DNA of 17,561 bases from an uncultured Prevotella sp. GTDB lineage: Bacteria; Bacteroidota; Bacteroidia; Bacteroidales; Bacteroidaceae. The notes beneath the pieces are model-generated. The model ran no database searches and had not been told where the DNA came from. It saw only the letters and a list, made by a program, of their open reading frames with translations. A program made the position numbers and the translations under genes. Positions 6,129 through 13,019 of this stretch are shown here, piece after piece. The stretch lies in assembly GCA_905373605.1 (NCBI GenBank), contig CAJPTO010000042.1:1-17561 (forward strand), written 5' to 3'. Within the stretch, counting starts at the first letter, position 1. Every line of letters starts with the position of its first letter.

Positions 6129-6159
6129 CAAAAATTGGAAAGGATATTGCACAAACAAA
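6129..6159 (-). promoter_or_regulatory. Likely promoter of the small membrane protein
   Basis: On the - strand TTTG (6159-6156) is followed after 19 bases by AATTTTTG (6136-6129), one mismatch from TAnnTTTG. The predicted start, near 6123, lies within a few bases of the opposite-strand rnhB start, so the two promoters would face and overlap each other. Confidence 0.4.
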
Positions 6160-6313
6160 TGCTTTTGGTTAAAAATGCACAAAACAAGCGGTAAAAGCCC
6201 CGTTTTCCAAGTTTAGATTACATCCGGCATTCCTCGTCCTTGCCGCGGCTTAACAATCGCGTGCGCTATCCCATCCTTCAAGAATTGGAAGGTGCATAAA
6301 CATGCAAAACCAG

Positions 6314-6353
6314 ACAAATGAACAATTCATCAGCTCATAAACCCATAAAACCA
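6314..6353 (+). repeat. 5-unit octamer array before rnhB
   Basis: Five 8-bp units in register: ACAAATGA, ACAATTCA, TCAGCTCA, TAAACCCA, TAAAACCA. ACAATTCA also occurs in the LOG leader array, and the others follow the same NNAANTCA pattern. The array ends nine bases before the ATG at 6363. An upstream in-frame ATG at 6318 lies inside it. Confidence 0.65.
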
Positions 6354-6362
6354 TCATTGGCA

Positions 6363-6962
6363 ATGCTCAAATCACACCATTTCACCGACTTAATAGAGGC
6401 CGGCTGCGACGAAGCAGGTCGCGGATGTTTGGCAGGCAGCGTTTTTGCCGCCGCCGTTATCTTGCCCCAAGACTATGAAAACGACTTGCTGAACGACTCG
6501 AAAAAGCTCACCGAGAAACAGCGTTATGCCCTCAGAACGCAAATAGAAGCCGATGCGTTGGCATGGGCTGTGGGTGAAGTGTCGGCCGATGAAATCGACC
6601 AAATCAACATCCTTAACGCCAGTATCCTTGCCATGCACCGTGCATTGGACGGCTTAAAACTGCGTCCGCAAGCCATCATCGTAGACGGCAATCGCTTTAA
6701 GCCTTACCAAAACCTGCCACACGAAACCATCGTTAAGGGCGATGCCAAATACCTTTCCATCGCTGCAGCCAGCATCCTTGCCAAGACCTACCGCGATGAC
6801 TACATGAACAACCTCGCCACTTTGCACCCAGAATACCAGTGGGACGTGAACAAGGGCTACCCCACGCAAGCACATCGCGAGGCCATTGCCGCACACGGAA
6901 TTTCCCCATTTCATCGCAAGACATTCAAAGGCGTGAAAGAGTTTCTCACAGAATGCAGTTAA
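6363..6962 (+). CDS. rnhB: Ribonuclease HII
   Basis: 199 residues from the ATG at 6363. It cuts RNA in RNA-DNA hybrids and removes misincorporated ribonucleotides. The catalytic carboxylates are Asp16 and Glu17 (CDEAGRG), Asp108 (IIVDGN) and Asp127 (KGDAK), followed by the conserved SIAAASILAK and an Arg-Asp pair. An in-frame ATG at 6318 would add 15 residues, but these are encoded by the octamer array seen in other leaders, and the shorter start puts the first catalytic pair at 16-17 as in E. coli RnhB. It stands alone on the + strand, convergent with sufS, with a two-way terminator between them. Confidence 0.95.
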   Translation: MLKSHHFTDLIEAGCDEAGRGCLAGSVFAAAVILPQDYENDLLNDSKKLTEKQRYALRTQIEADALAWAVGEVSADEIDQINILNASILAMHRALDGLKLRPQAIIVDGNRFKPYQNLPHETIVKGDAKYLSIAAASILAKTYRDDYMNNLATLHPEYQWDVNKGYPTQAHREAIAAHGISPFHRKTFKGVKEFLTECS

Positions 6963-6981
6963 CCGCAATGATAGGCAAGAA

Positions 6982-7033
6982 AAAGGGCTTTAGAAACTAC
7001 ATGCTAGCTGGCATATCGCTCCTAAAGCCCTTT
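6982..7033. terminator. Two-way terminator between rnhB and sufS
   Basis: AAAGGGCTTTAG (6982-6993) pairs perfectly with CTAAAGCCCTTT (7022-7033), a 12-bp stem. The 28-base loop holds a small inner hairpin (ATGC with GCAT). It is 20 bases past the rnhB stop and 20 bases past the sufS stop, and has A/T-rich flanks on both sides, so it probably ends both transcripts. Confidence 0.85.
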
Positions 7034-7053
7034 GTCTTTGGCGATGTCGTATC

Positions 7054-8268
7054 TTAAAACATGGCTGCCACGCGGCGAATGCCTGCAACAAGGGCATCCA
7101 CTTCTTCGCGAGTGTTGTACAAACCAAACGAGGCACGCACGGTTCCCGATATGCCAAGGCGGTGCATCAGGGGCTGTGCGCAATGATGCCCTGTGCGAAC
7201 GGCGATGCCAAGGCGGTCGAGCAGCGTACCCATGTCTAGATGATGGATGTCGCCAACAAGAAAACTGATGACGGCATCCTTGTCGGTGGAATGGCCGAAA
7301 ATGCGCATTTCATCGATGGCTTCCAGTTGCTGTGTGGCGTAACGGGTGAGTTCTTGCTCGTGGCGTTGTATGTTGTCCATGCCCAAGGTGGTGAGATAAT
7401 CCAGTGCCGTTGCCAGTCCGTGGGTGGCAATATAGTCGGGAGTGCCTGCCTCAAACTTGAAAGGCAGTTCGGCAAAGGTGGTTTTCTCGAAGCTAACAGT
7501 AGCAATCATCTCCCCCCCACCTTGATATGGCGGCAGCTTTTCGAGCCATTGTTCCTTGCCATAAAGCACGCCGACACCCGTTGGCCCGTATGCCTTATGC
7601 CCCGAAAAGGTGAAGAAATCGCAATCCATGTCTTGCACATCCACCTTGAAATGCGGCACGCTCTGTGCACCATCCACAAGCACAGGCACGCCGTGGCTAT
7701 GCGCTCGGCGTATAATCTCTTTCACGGGGTTAACCGTTCCCAAAACATTGCTCACCTGCATCACGCTGACAAGCCGCGTTCGCGAGGTAAACAATTTTTC
7801 CATTTCATCGAGGATAAGTTCTCCGCTGTCGTTAATGGGTATCACCCTGATGGCAATGCCGTGGCGTGCGGCCTGCAGTTGCCACGGCACAATGTTGCTG
7901 TGGTGTTCCATTGTGGAGATAATCACCTCGTCGCCGGGCTTCATAAACCCTTCGCAAAAGGAAGAAGCGATGAGGTTAATGCCCTCGGTGGTGCCGCGGG
8001 TAAACACGATTTCGTTTTCGCTTCGCGCATTTATAAAGGCTCGCACGGTGCGTCTGGCAGCCTCATGCAGTTCGGTTGCCTGCTGCGACAGATAGTGCAC
8101 GCCGCGATGCACATTGGCATTGGCATTCAGATATTCGTGTTGCATGGCATCCAGCACGCAAAGAGGTTTCTGCGTTGTGGCCCCATTGTCGAGATACACG
8201 AGAGGTTTGCCATACACTTCGCGCGATAAAATGGGGAAATCTGAACGAATGGAGCTGAGATTGTACAT
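7054..8268 (-). CDS. sufS: Cysteine desulfurase SufS
   Basis: 404 residues, the usual length for a group II (SufS/CsdA) PLP enzyme. It converts L-cysteine to alanine and holds the sulfur as a persulfide for Fe-S assembly. Visible sites: EHHSN with the PLP-stacking histidine at 122-123, VDGAQ with Asp199 and Gln202, the Schiff-base Lys225 in FSGHKAYGPTG, the persulfide Cys363 in RTGHHCAQPLM, and substrate-binding Arg378. It is the last gene of the suf operon. A 103-bp gap containing a GC palindrome separates it from sufD; other gaps in the operon are 8-11 bp. No SufE or SufU partner lies nearby, so the sulfur-transfer partner must be encoded elsewhere. Confidence 0.97.
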   Translation of the reverse strand: MYNLSSIRSDFPILSREVYGKPLVYLDNGATTQKPLCVLDAMQHEYLNANANVHRGVHYLSQQATELHEAARRTVRAFINARSENEIVFTRGTTEGINLIASSFCEGFMKPGDEVIISTMEHHSNIVPWQLQAARHGIAIRVIPINDSGELILDEMEKLFTSRTRLVSVMQVSNVLGTVNPVKEIIRRAHSHGVPVLVDGAQSVPHFKVDVQDMDCDFFTFSGHKAYGPTGVGVLYGKEQWLEKLPPYQGGGEMIATVSFEKTTFAELPFKFEAGTPDYIATHGLATALDYLTTLGMDNIQRHEQELTRYATQQLEAIDEMRIFGHSTDKDAVISFLVGDIHHLDMGTLLDRLGIAVRTGHHCAQPLMHRLGISGTVRASFGLYNTREEVDALVAGIRRVAAMF

Positions 8269-8328
8269 ACTTTTTTTGAGGATAATATTTAGATTGGCTC
8301 AACATTGCCACTAACCATCAAGGCATTT

Positions 8329-8366
8329 CACGCCCCTCTCCCCTTGGAGAGGGGAAGGGGGTGAGG
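8329..8366. repeat. GC-rich dispersed palindrome, copy 2, inside the suf operon
   Basis: Arms CCCCTCTCC (8333-8341) and GGAGAGGGG (8346-8354) around a CCTT loop, with outer TCAC and GTGA. It is a near-identical copy of the element at 1166-1203. It begins five bases after the sufD stop, in the sufD-sufS gap. On the operon mRNA it would form a stable hairpin that could attenuate sufS or protect the upstream message from 3' decay. Confidence 0.85.
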
Positions 8367-8371
8367 CTTTT

Positions 8372-9715
8372 TCATTGCGTTTTCCTGCATCCTTCGCACC
8401 TGTCAAACTCGCCTCGGAAGCGTTTTTCCACGAGGTGGTGCAAGCGTTCGCGCAGCGGTTCGAGGTCCATTTGGTCGATAACCTCATTGATGAAAGCAAA
8501 CTCGAGCAGCAGTTTGGCCTCCTTTTCGCTGATGCCACGCTGGCGCATGTAGAAAAGAGCAGCATCGTTGAGCTGCCCCACGGTGGCCCCATGCGCACAT
8601 TTCACGTCGTCGGCGTAGATTTCGAGCATCGGTTGGGTGTACATGTGCGCCTTTTTGGTGGCACAGATGTTTTGGTTGCGCATCTCCGAGTCGGTGTGTT
8701 GTGCATCTTGGCGCACAAGCACCAAGCCCGAAAAAGCCCCGATGGCCTCATCGTCCAGCACATACTTGTAAAGCTCGTTGCTTTGGCAGTTGGGCACGGC
8801 ATGGTCAATGAGCGTATTGTTGTCCACATGTTGCTTCTTATCCGCTATCACACAGCCCGAGAGGTTGCATTCGGCCCCCTCGCCACGGAAAACGAGTGAT
8901 ACATTGTTGCGCGTAACACCATTGTGCAGGGTGATGACGTTGTGGTTAACGCGGCTAGTGGCCTGTTGCTCGATATAAACGCTGCTCACACGCACATTCT
9001 TTTCGTGCGTTTCCTCCATGCAATAGAGGTCAAGGCGTGCGTTGTCGCCCACAAAGGCCTCAATAACCTGCGTGGCTAGGAAGCGGCGGTCGTCGAAGGT
9101 GTGGTCGCAAAAGAGAAATTTGGCCTCGGCCAGCGGCTCAACGACGATGAGCACGCGGCGATTAACCATCAAATCGACATCGGCGTGCAGGATGTTTATC
9201 ACCTGTATGGTTTGTTCCAGGCGCACGCCACGCGGCACATACACCAATAAACCATCTTGTGCCAGCATCGTGTTGAGTGCCGTTACGGCATCGGCGTCTG
9301 TCTTTGCCAGCTTCCCATAATATTTGGCGATGAAATCGGGGTTTTTCTCCGCATAGTCGCACAGCGAAGTGATGACAACACCCTCGGGAAGATGCTTGTG
9401 TGGCGTGGTGGGATGCAAGAAAGCATCGTTCACCACAAAGTGGTTGGCCGTGCTAAGCCGCGGCACATCACAGCTAAACACCTCGTAGGGGTCGATGGGC
9501 ATGGGCAAGCGTTGCAGGTTTAACCCGTAATCGGGTTCGAAAAGCTTGCTGATGTCGGTGTATTTGTATTTCTCGTTCTTGCGCGTTGGGAAGCCCAAAC
9601 GCTTGAAATCTTCGAAAGCAGCCTGTCGCGGAGCGTTCATCACCGCGGTGGAATGGGCGGAAATGGTGTCGCGGTTGGCCTCGAAGAGGTCTATATATTG
9701 TTTCTCACTGTTCAT
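8372..9715 (-). CDS. sufD: Fe-S assembly scaffold protein SufD
   Basis: 447 residues; the right-handed beta-helix core of the SufB/SufD family. The most conserved part is YADDVKCAHGATVGQL at 367-382, with Cys373 and His375 (equivalent to the functional histidine of E. coli SufD), and the following RQRGISEKEAKLLLEFAF helix. It lacks the SufB-type CDSLLLGDKCGAH motif, so it is SufD and not a second SufB. It pairs with SufB and SufC as the BC2D scaffold complex in the cytoplasm. The C-terminus ends in a CEGC pair (440-443), which could bind metal but has no proven role. It follows sufC by 11 bases. Confidence 0.95.
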   Translation of the reverse strand: MNSEKQYIDLFEANRDTISAHSTAVMNAPRQAAFEDFKRLGFPTRKNEKYKYTDISKLFEPDYGLNLQRLPMPIDPYEVFSCDVPRLSTANHFVVNDAFLHPTTPHKHLPEGVVITSLCDYAEKNPDFIAKYYGKLAKTDADAVTALNTMLAQDGLLVYVPRGVRLEQTIQVINILHADVDLMVNRRVLIVVEPLAEAKFLFCDHTFDDRRFLATQVIEAFVGDNARLDLYCMEETHEKNVRVSSVYIEQQATSRVNHNVITLHNGVTRNNVSLVFRGEGAECNLSGCVIADKKQHVDNNTLIDHAVPNCQSNELYKYVLDDEAIGAFSGLVLVRQDAQHTDSEMRNQNICATKKAHMYTQPMLEIYADDVKCAHGATVGQLNDAALFYMRQRGISEKEAKLLLEFAFINEVIDQMDLEPLRERLHHLVEKRFRGEFDRCEGCRKTQ

Positions 9716-9726
9716 GTTTGTAGCGT

Positions 9727-10482
9727 TTACTTCTCTCCCACTTCTTCTTTAATCCAGTCGTATCCGCGCGCTTCAATCTCCTTGGCAAGCTCTGGGCCAG
9801 CCGTTTTCACGATCTTACCGTTGTAAAGCACGTGTATCACGTCGGGCTGTATGATGTCTAGCAGACGGTCGTAGTGGGTAATGACGATGGTACTTGTGTT
9901 GGGCGACTTCAGCTTGTTGACGCCTTGCGCCACAATTCTCAGTGCATCCACGTCCAGTCCCGAGTCTGTTTCGTCCAAAATGGCCAGTTTAGGTTCGAGC
10001 ATAGCCATTTGAAAAATCTCGTTACGTTTTTTTTCGCCACCGCTAAAACCTTCGTTCACCGAGCGTTGTGACAGCTTAGCATCCATCTCCACAATCTTCC
10101 GCTTCTCCTTCATCAGCTTAATGAAGTCGGCAGCCGACATGGGTTCGAGTCCCAAATACTTACGTTTTTCGTTGATGGCCGTGCGCATAAAGTTGGTCAT
10201 CGACACGCCTGGTATCTCCACAGGGTATTGAAACGAGAGGAAAAGTCCCTCGTTGGCCCTGTCTTCGGGCTTCATCTCGAGGAGGTTCTTGCCGTTAAAA
10301 ACGGCCGTTCCATCGGTAACTTCGAACATGGGATTGCCCACCAACACGGCCGACAGCGTGCTTTTACCCGAGCCGTTAGGCCCCATGATGGCGTGGGTTT
10401 CGCCATCTTTAACAGTAAGGTCGATGCCTTTCAATATCTCTTTATCGCCAATGCTGGCGTGCAAATTTCTTACTTCTAACAT
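9727..10482 (-). CDS. sufC: Fe-S assembly ATPase SufC
   Basis: 251 residues; a soluble ABC ATPase that drives conformational change in SufB-SufD. Walker A is GPNGSGKST (34-42), the Q-loop glutamine is at 85, the family-typical signature is FSGGEKKRNEIFQM (146-159), Walker B is LAILDE (166-171) with the SufC-specific ETDSGLD, and the H-loop histidine is at 203. The start at 10482 lies 8 bases after the stop of the outer membrane protein gene, and the gene is 11 bases before sufD, so all are in one transcript. Confidence 0.97.
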   Translation of the reverse strand: MLEVRNLHASIGDKEILKGIDLTVKDGETHAIMGPNGSGKSTLSAVLVGNPMFEVTDGTAVFNGKNLLEMKPEDRANEGLFLSFQYPVEIPGVSMTNFMRTAINEKRKYLGLEPMSAADFIKLMKEKRKIVEMDAKLSQRSVNEGFSGGEKKRNEIFQMAMLEPKLAILDETDSGLDVDALRIVAQGVNKLKSPNTSTIVITHYDRLLDIIQPDVIHVLYNGKIVKTAGPELAKEIEARGYDWIKEEVGEK

Positions 10483-10490
10483 ATATGTAT

Positions 10491-11288
10491 TTAATCATTA
10501 TAATAGTATCTTTTTTCTTCCGTGTGGAAGAGCATCTCAAAGAGAATGCCCAGCAGGCCTTCAACGGCCTTTCCCCCGTCTTCTGCGGTGAAGCTGAAAG
10601 GGAACACCACCTTGAGTCCCACGTTAAAGCTGTGCCTGATGGGGCTTAGCCTTATCTCGAACGGCTCTGCTATGTGGGCATAATGGGCCGCTATGGTGCT
10701 TTGTTTTGCAAACCCGATTCGGCATCCATACTCCAATTGCAAGGCAATGCTGCTGAAGAGATAGATGTCTGCGCCGACAATGGGTGCCACATTGAAGCGT
10801 GGAATATTGGCCATTCCATCGTAACCAACCGTTCCATAGCGGTCGTCGCTGCGCGTACGGATGAAAGGATAATGCCCACCATTGAAGTTGTACATCCCAT
10901 CGACCCCCACATAGGGCTGCACATTCCACGCCTTACGGCCTGGATAACAACGTGCGCCCAGCGAAACGAGGGCCATGTCCTTGCCCAGATTGGTGTCGAG
11001 GAAATTCCATTCCTCGTGTTCGTAGCCCAGCTTTATCGACAAAGGCGTGTTGGGCAGGTAGTATTCGGCCCGCAGCTTTGTGTGCAATCCATTTCCTGCA
11101 TGCACCTTTTCGGGCATCGAAAGCCCGTTGGGCGCAAGGACATTGAAATGCGGTGACGTTGTTCCGCCCACCATACCATCGAAGGCAAAGGTGCGTTGAG
11201 GTTGGTCTTGTGCCTTAACGGCGATGCTCACGAGGAGCAAGAGGGCGGCAAACAAAGTTCTCATGTGGTGCTTTTTTATCGGTTTCAT
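10491..11288 (-). CDS. Outer membrane beta-barrel protein (DUF3575-like) embedded in the suf operon
   Basis: 265 residues from the ATG at 11288 (an ATG at 11264 is the alternative). A signal peptide covers residues 1-26 (basic start, then LFAALLLLVSIAVKA). The rest is an alternating pattern of short amphipathic strands rich in Gly and aromatics, for example LSIKLGYEHEEWNF, MALVSLGARCYPG, VQPYVGVDGMYNF, VAPIVGADIYLF, ALQLEYGCRIGF and NVGLKVVFPFSF, as in small 8-strand barrels of Bacteroidota. The last strand ends near 233 and a 32-residue helical-looking tail ending in YYYND follows, whereas barrels usually end at the final strand. It lies between sufB (11-base gap) and sufC (8-base gap) in the same direction. 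The family assignment is from pattern only, and no link to Fe-S assembly is known to me. Confidence 0.85.
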   Translation of the reverse strand: MKPIKKHHMRTLFAALLLLVSIAVKAQDQPQRTFAFDGMVGGTTSPHFNVLAPNGLSMPEKVHAGNGLHTKLRAEYYLPNTPLSIKLGYEHEEWNFLDTNLGKDMALVSLGARCYPGRKAWNVQPYVGVDGMYNFNGGHYPFIRTRSDDRYGTVGYDGMANIPRFNVAPIVGADIYLFSSIALQLEYGCRIGFAKQSTIAAHYAHIAEPFEIRLSPIRHSFNVGLKVVFPFSFTAEDGGKAVEGLLGILFEMLFHTEEKRYYYND

Positions 11289-11299
11289 CGGTGCTTTGC

Positions 11300-12751
11300 C
11301 TATCCCACGGTACCTTCTAGCGACACGCTGAGCAGCTTTTGCGCCTCAACGGCAAACTCCATCGGCAGCTTGTTAAGCACTTCCTTGGCATATCCGTTAA
11401 CGATTAGGCCCACAGCCTGCTCGGTGGGAATGCCCCTTTGGTTGCAATAGAACAGCTGCGCCTCGCTTATTTTGCTGGTCGTGGCCTCGTGTTCGATGAT
11501 GGCCGTGTCGTTATGAATGTCCATATAGGGGAAAGTGTGCGCGCCGCATTTGTCGCCGAGCAGCAAGCTGTCGCACGAACTGTAGTTTCGGGCGTTGTCG
11601 GCATTGGCAGTTGCGCGTACCAGTCCGCGGTAAGAGTTCTGGCTTCGGCCAGCACTGATGCCCTTAGATATGATGGTGCTGCTGGTGTTTTTGCCCATGT
11701 GTATCATCTTTGTTCCGGTGTCGGCCTGCTGATAGTTGTTGGTAACGGCCACCGAATAGAACTCTGCCTGCGAATTGTCGCCGCGTAAGATGCACGAAGG
11801 GTACTTCCAAGTGATGGCCGAACCCGTTTCCACCTGCGTCCACGACAGCTTGGAGTTCACCCCACGCAAATCGCCGCGCTTGGTAACAAGGTTGAAAACG
11901 CCCCCTTTTCCATGTTCATCACCGGGATACCAGTTCTGAACGGTGGAGTATTTCACCTCGGCATTGTCTTTAACAATAATCTCAACGATGGCTGCATGCA
12001 GCTGGTTTTCATCGCGCATCGGCGCGGTACATCCTTCTAGATAGCTCACATAGCTGTCGTCTTCGGCCACGATGAGGGTGCGTTCGAATTGTCCGGTGTT
12101 GCGTGCATTGATGCGGAAGTAGGAGCTAAGCTCCATTGGGCATCGCACGCCCTTGGGAATATAGACGAAAGAGCCATCGGAAAAGACGGCACTGTTGAGC
12201 GCGGCGAAGAAATTATCGCTGTAAGGCACCACCGAACCGAGGTATTGCTGCACCAGCTCGGGATGTTCTTGCACGGCTTCGCCGATGGAAGAGAATATCA
12301 CTCCCTTTTCGGCGAGCTTCTCTTTAAAGGTGGTTTTCACCGAAACCGAGTCCATGATGGCATCAACGGCCACGCCTCCCAGCACCAATCGCTCTTCAAG
12401 AGGAATGCCCAGCTTGTCGAATGTCTTCTCCAATTCGGGGTCTAGCTCCTTGTTTGCAGGTTTCTTGGCCATTGGGTCGGCATAATAAGATATGTCCTGA
12501 TAGTCAATCTCGGGCAGGTCTACGTGCGCCCAGTTGGGCTGTTTCAACGTCTTCCAATGATTAAAGGCCTTTAAACGGAACGCCAACAACCATTCGGGCT
12601 CTTTCTTTTTGCTCGAAATAAGTCGCACAACATCCTCGTTAAGGCCTTTCTCAATAATATCTGTCTCCACGTCTGTGGTGAAACCGAACTCGTATTTCTG
12701 TTCGGCCACACTGCGCACATACGCGTTTTTTTCGTTCTTTACTTCTTCCAT
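11300..12751 (-). CDS. sufB: Fe-S assembly scaffold protein SufB
   Basis: 483 residues; the main scaffold on which clusters are built. The conserved core shows Cys241 in YLEGCTAP, Cys393 and Cys402 in CDSLLLGDKCGAHTFPY, and Glu420/His421/Glu422 in IIEHEATTSKI. These correspond to the sulfur-accepting and cluster-ligand residues of E. coli SufB. The helical N-terminus (EPEWLLAFRLKAF) is also typical. It is the first gene of the operon; its upstream region contains a promoter with two dyads and a leader hairpin. The next gene is not sufC but the outer membrane protein gene, 11 bases on. Confidence 0.97.
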   Translation of the reverse strand: MEEVKNEKNAYVRSVAEQKYEFGFTTDVETDIIEKGLNEDVVRLISSKKKEPEWLLAFRLKAFNHWKTLKQPNWAHVDLPEIDYQDISYYADPMAKKPANKELDPELEKTFDKLGIPLEERLVLGGVAVDAIMDSVSVKTTFKEKLAEKGVIFSSIGEAVQEHPELVQQYLGSVVPYSDNFFAALNSAVFSDGSFVYIPKGVRCPMELSSYFRINARNTGQFERTLIVAEDDSYVSYLEGCTAPMRDENQLHAAIVEIIVKDNAEVKYSTVQNWYPGDEHGKGGVFNLVTKRGDLRGVNSKLSWTQVETGSAITWKYPSCILRGDNSQAEFYSVAVTNNYQQADTGTKMIHMGKNTSSTIISKGISAGRSQNSYRGLVRATANADNARNYSSCDSLLLGDKCGAHTFPYMDIHNDTAIIEHEATTSKISEAQLFYCNQRGIPTEQAVGLIVNGYAKEVLNKLPMEFAVEAQKLLSVSLEGTVG

Positions 12752-12777
12752 ATATACTAATTAGCATTAAGCGATGA

Positions 12778-12807
12778 ATAGGGGCAAGCCACAATGGCCG
12801 CCCCTAT
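12778..12807 (-). promoter_or_regulatory. Leader hairpin upstream of sufB
   Basis: ATAGGGGC (12778-12785) pairs with GCCCCTAT (12800-12807), and inside it GCC pairs with GGC around a 5-base loop, giving 11 bp in all. It lies between the proposed promoter and the sufB start (27 bases away), so it would be in the 5' leader. It could affect mRNA stability or translation; no known riboswitch is recognised. Confidence 0.6.
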
Positions 12808-12819
12808 CGTATTGTTCTG

Positions 12820-12859
12820 CAAACATCGTACCGCAAAATGGAGCGGTAACAAATGTTAC
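12820..12859 (-). promoter_or_regulatory. sufB promoter with two dyads (candidate operators)
   Basis: The - strand shows TTTG (12853-12850), a 22-base spacer, then GATGTTTG (12827-12820), one mismatch from TAnnTTTG. The spacer is filled by the inverted repeat TACCGC-N8-GCGGTA (12829-12848). A second palindrome, GTAACAAATGTTAC (12846-12859), overlaps the -33 element. Both are positioned where a dimeric regulator would block or stimulate transcription of the suf operon. No match to a known IscR or Fur site is claimed. Confidence 0.5.
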
Positions 12860-12900
12860 TGTTCGTTTTTTAAGGTGGAGATGGTCTTGCGTTTCTTCGC

Positions 12901-12940
12901 GTTTGAGCTTATGGGATTATGAGATTTCCAGTTGATGAGT
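12901..12940. repeat. Degenerate octamer-periodic stretch
   Basis: Five 8-bp units on the + strand in register: GTTTGAGC, TTATGGGA, TTATGAGA, TTTCCAGT, TGATGAGT. On the - strand they read as TCTCATAA-like units, related to those before the LOG and rnhB genes. The periodicity is weaker than at 181-276. Confidence 0.4.
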
Positions 12941-12945
12941 GTGGT

Positions 12946-12962
12946 GCATCTATCTCAGATGC
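12946..12962 (-). terminator. Short hairpin after infB, possible terminator
   Basis: GCATCT (12946-12951) and AGATGC (12957-12962) form a 6-bp stem with a 5-base loop, 58 bases past the infB stop. No T-run follows. It is the only simple hairpin between infB and the sufB promoter. Confidence 0.3.
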
Positions 12963-12979
12963 TTAACACTTACGCCGCA

Positions 12980-13011
12980 ACTCAAGAGGTCAAAAACTAA
13001 GGAACTAGAAA
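12980..13011. repeat. Degenerate octamer array after infB
   Basis: Four 8-bp units on the + strand: ACTCAAGA, GGTCAAAA, ACTAAGGA, ACTAGAAA. They end eight bases from the infB stop codon. The ACTAGAAA unit resembles those at the right edge of the window upstream of nusA. Confidence 0.4.
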
Positions 13012-13019
13012 ATCTCTGC

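Noticed and set aside
7240..8229. 329-codon + strand open frame opposite sufS
   Set aside because: It is antisense to a gene with all catalytic residues in place; codon bias of sufS leaves the opposite frame open by chance.
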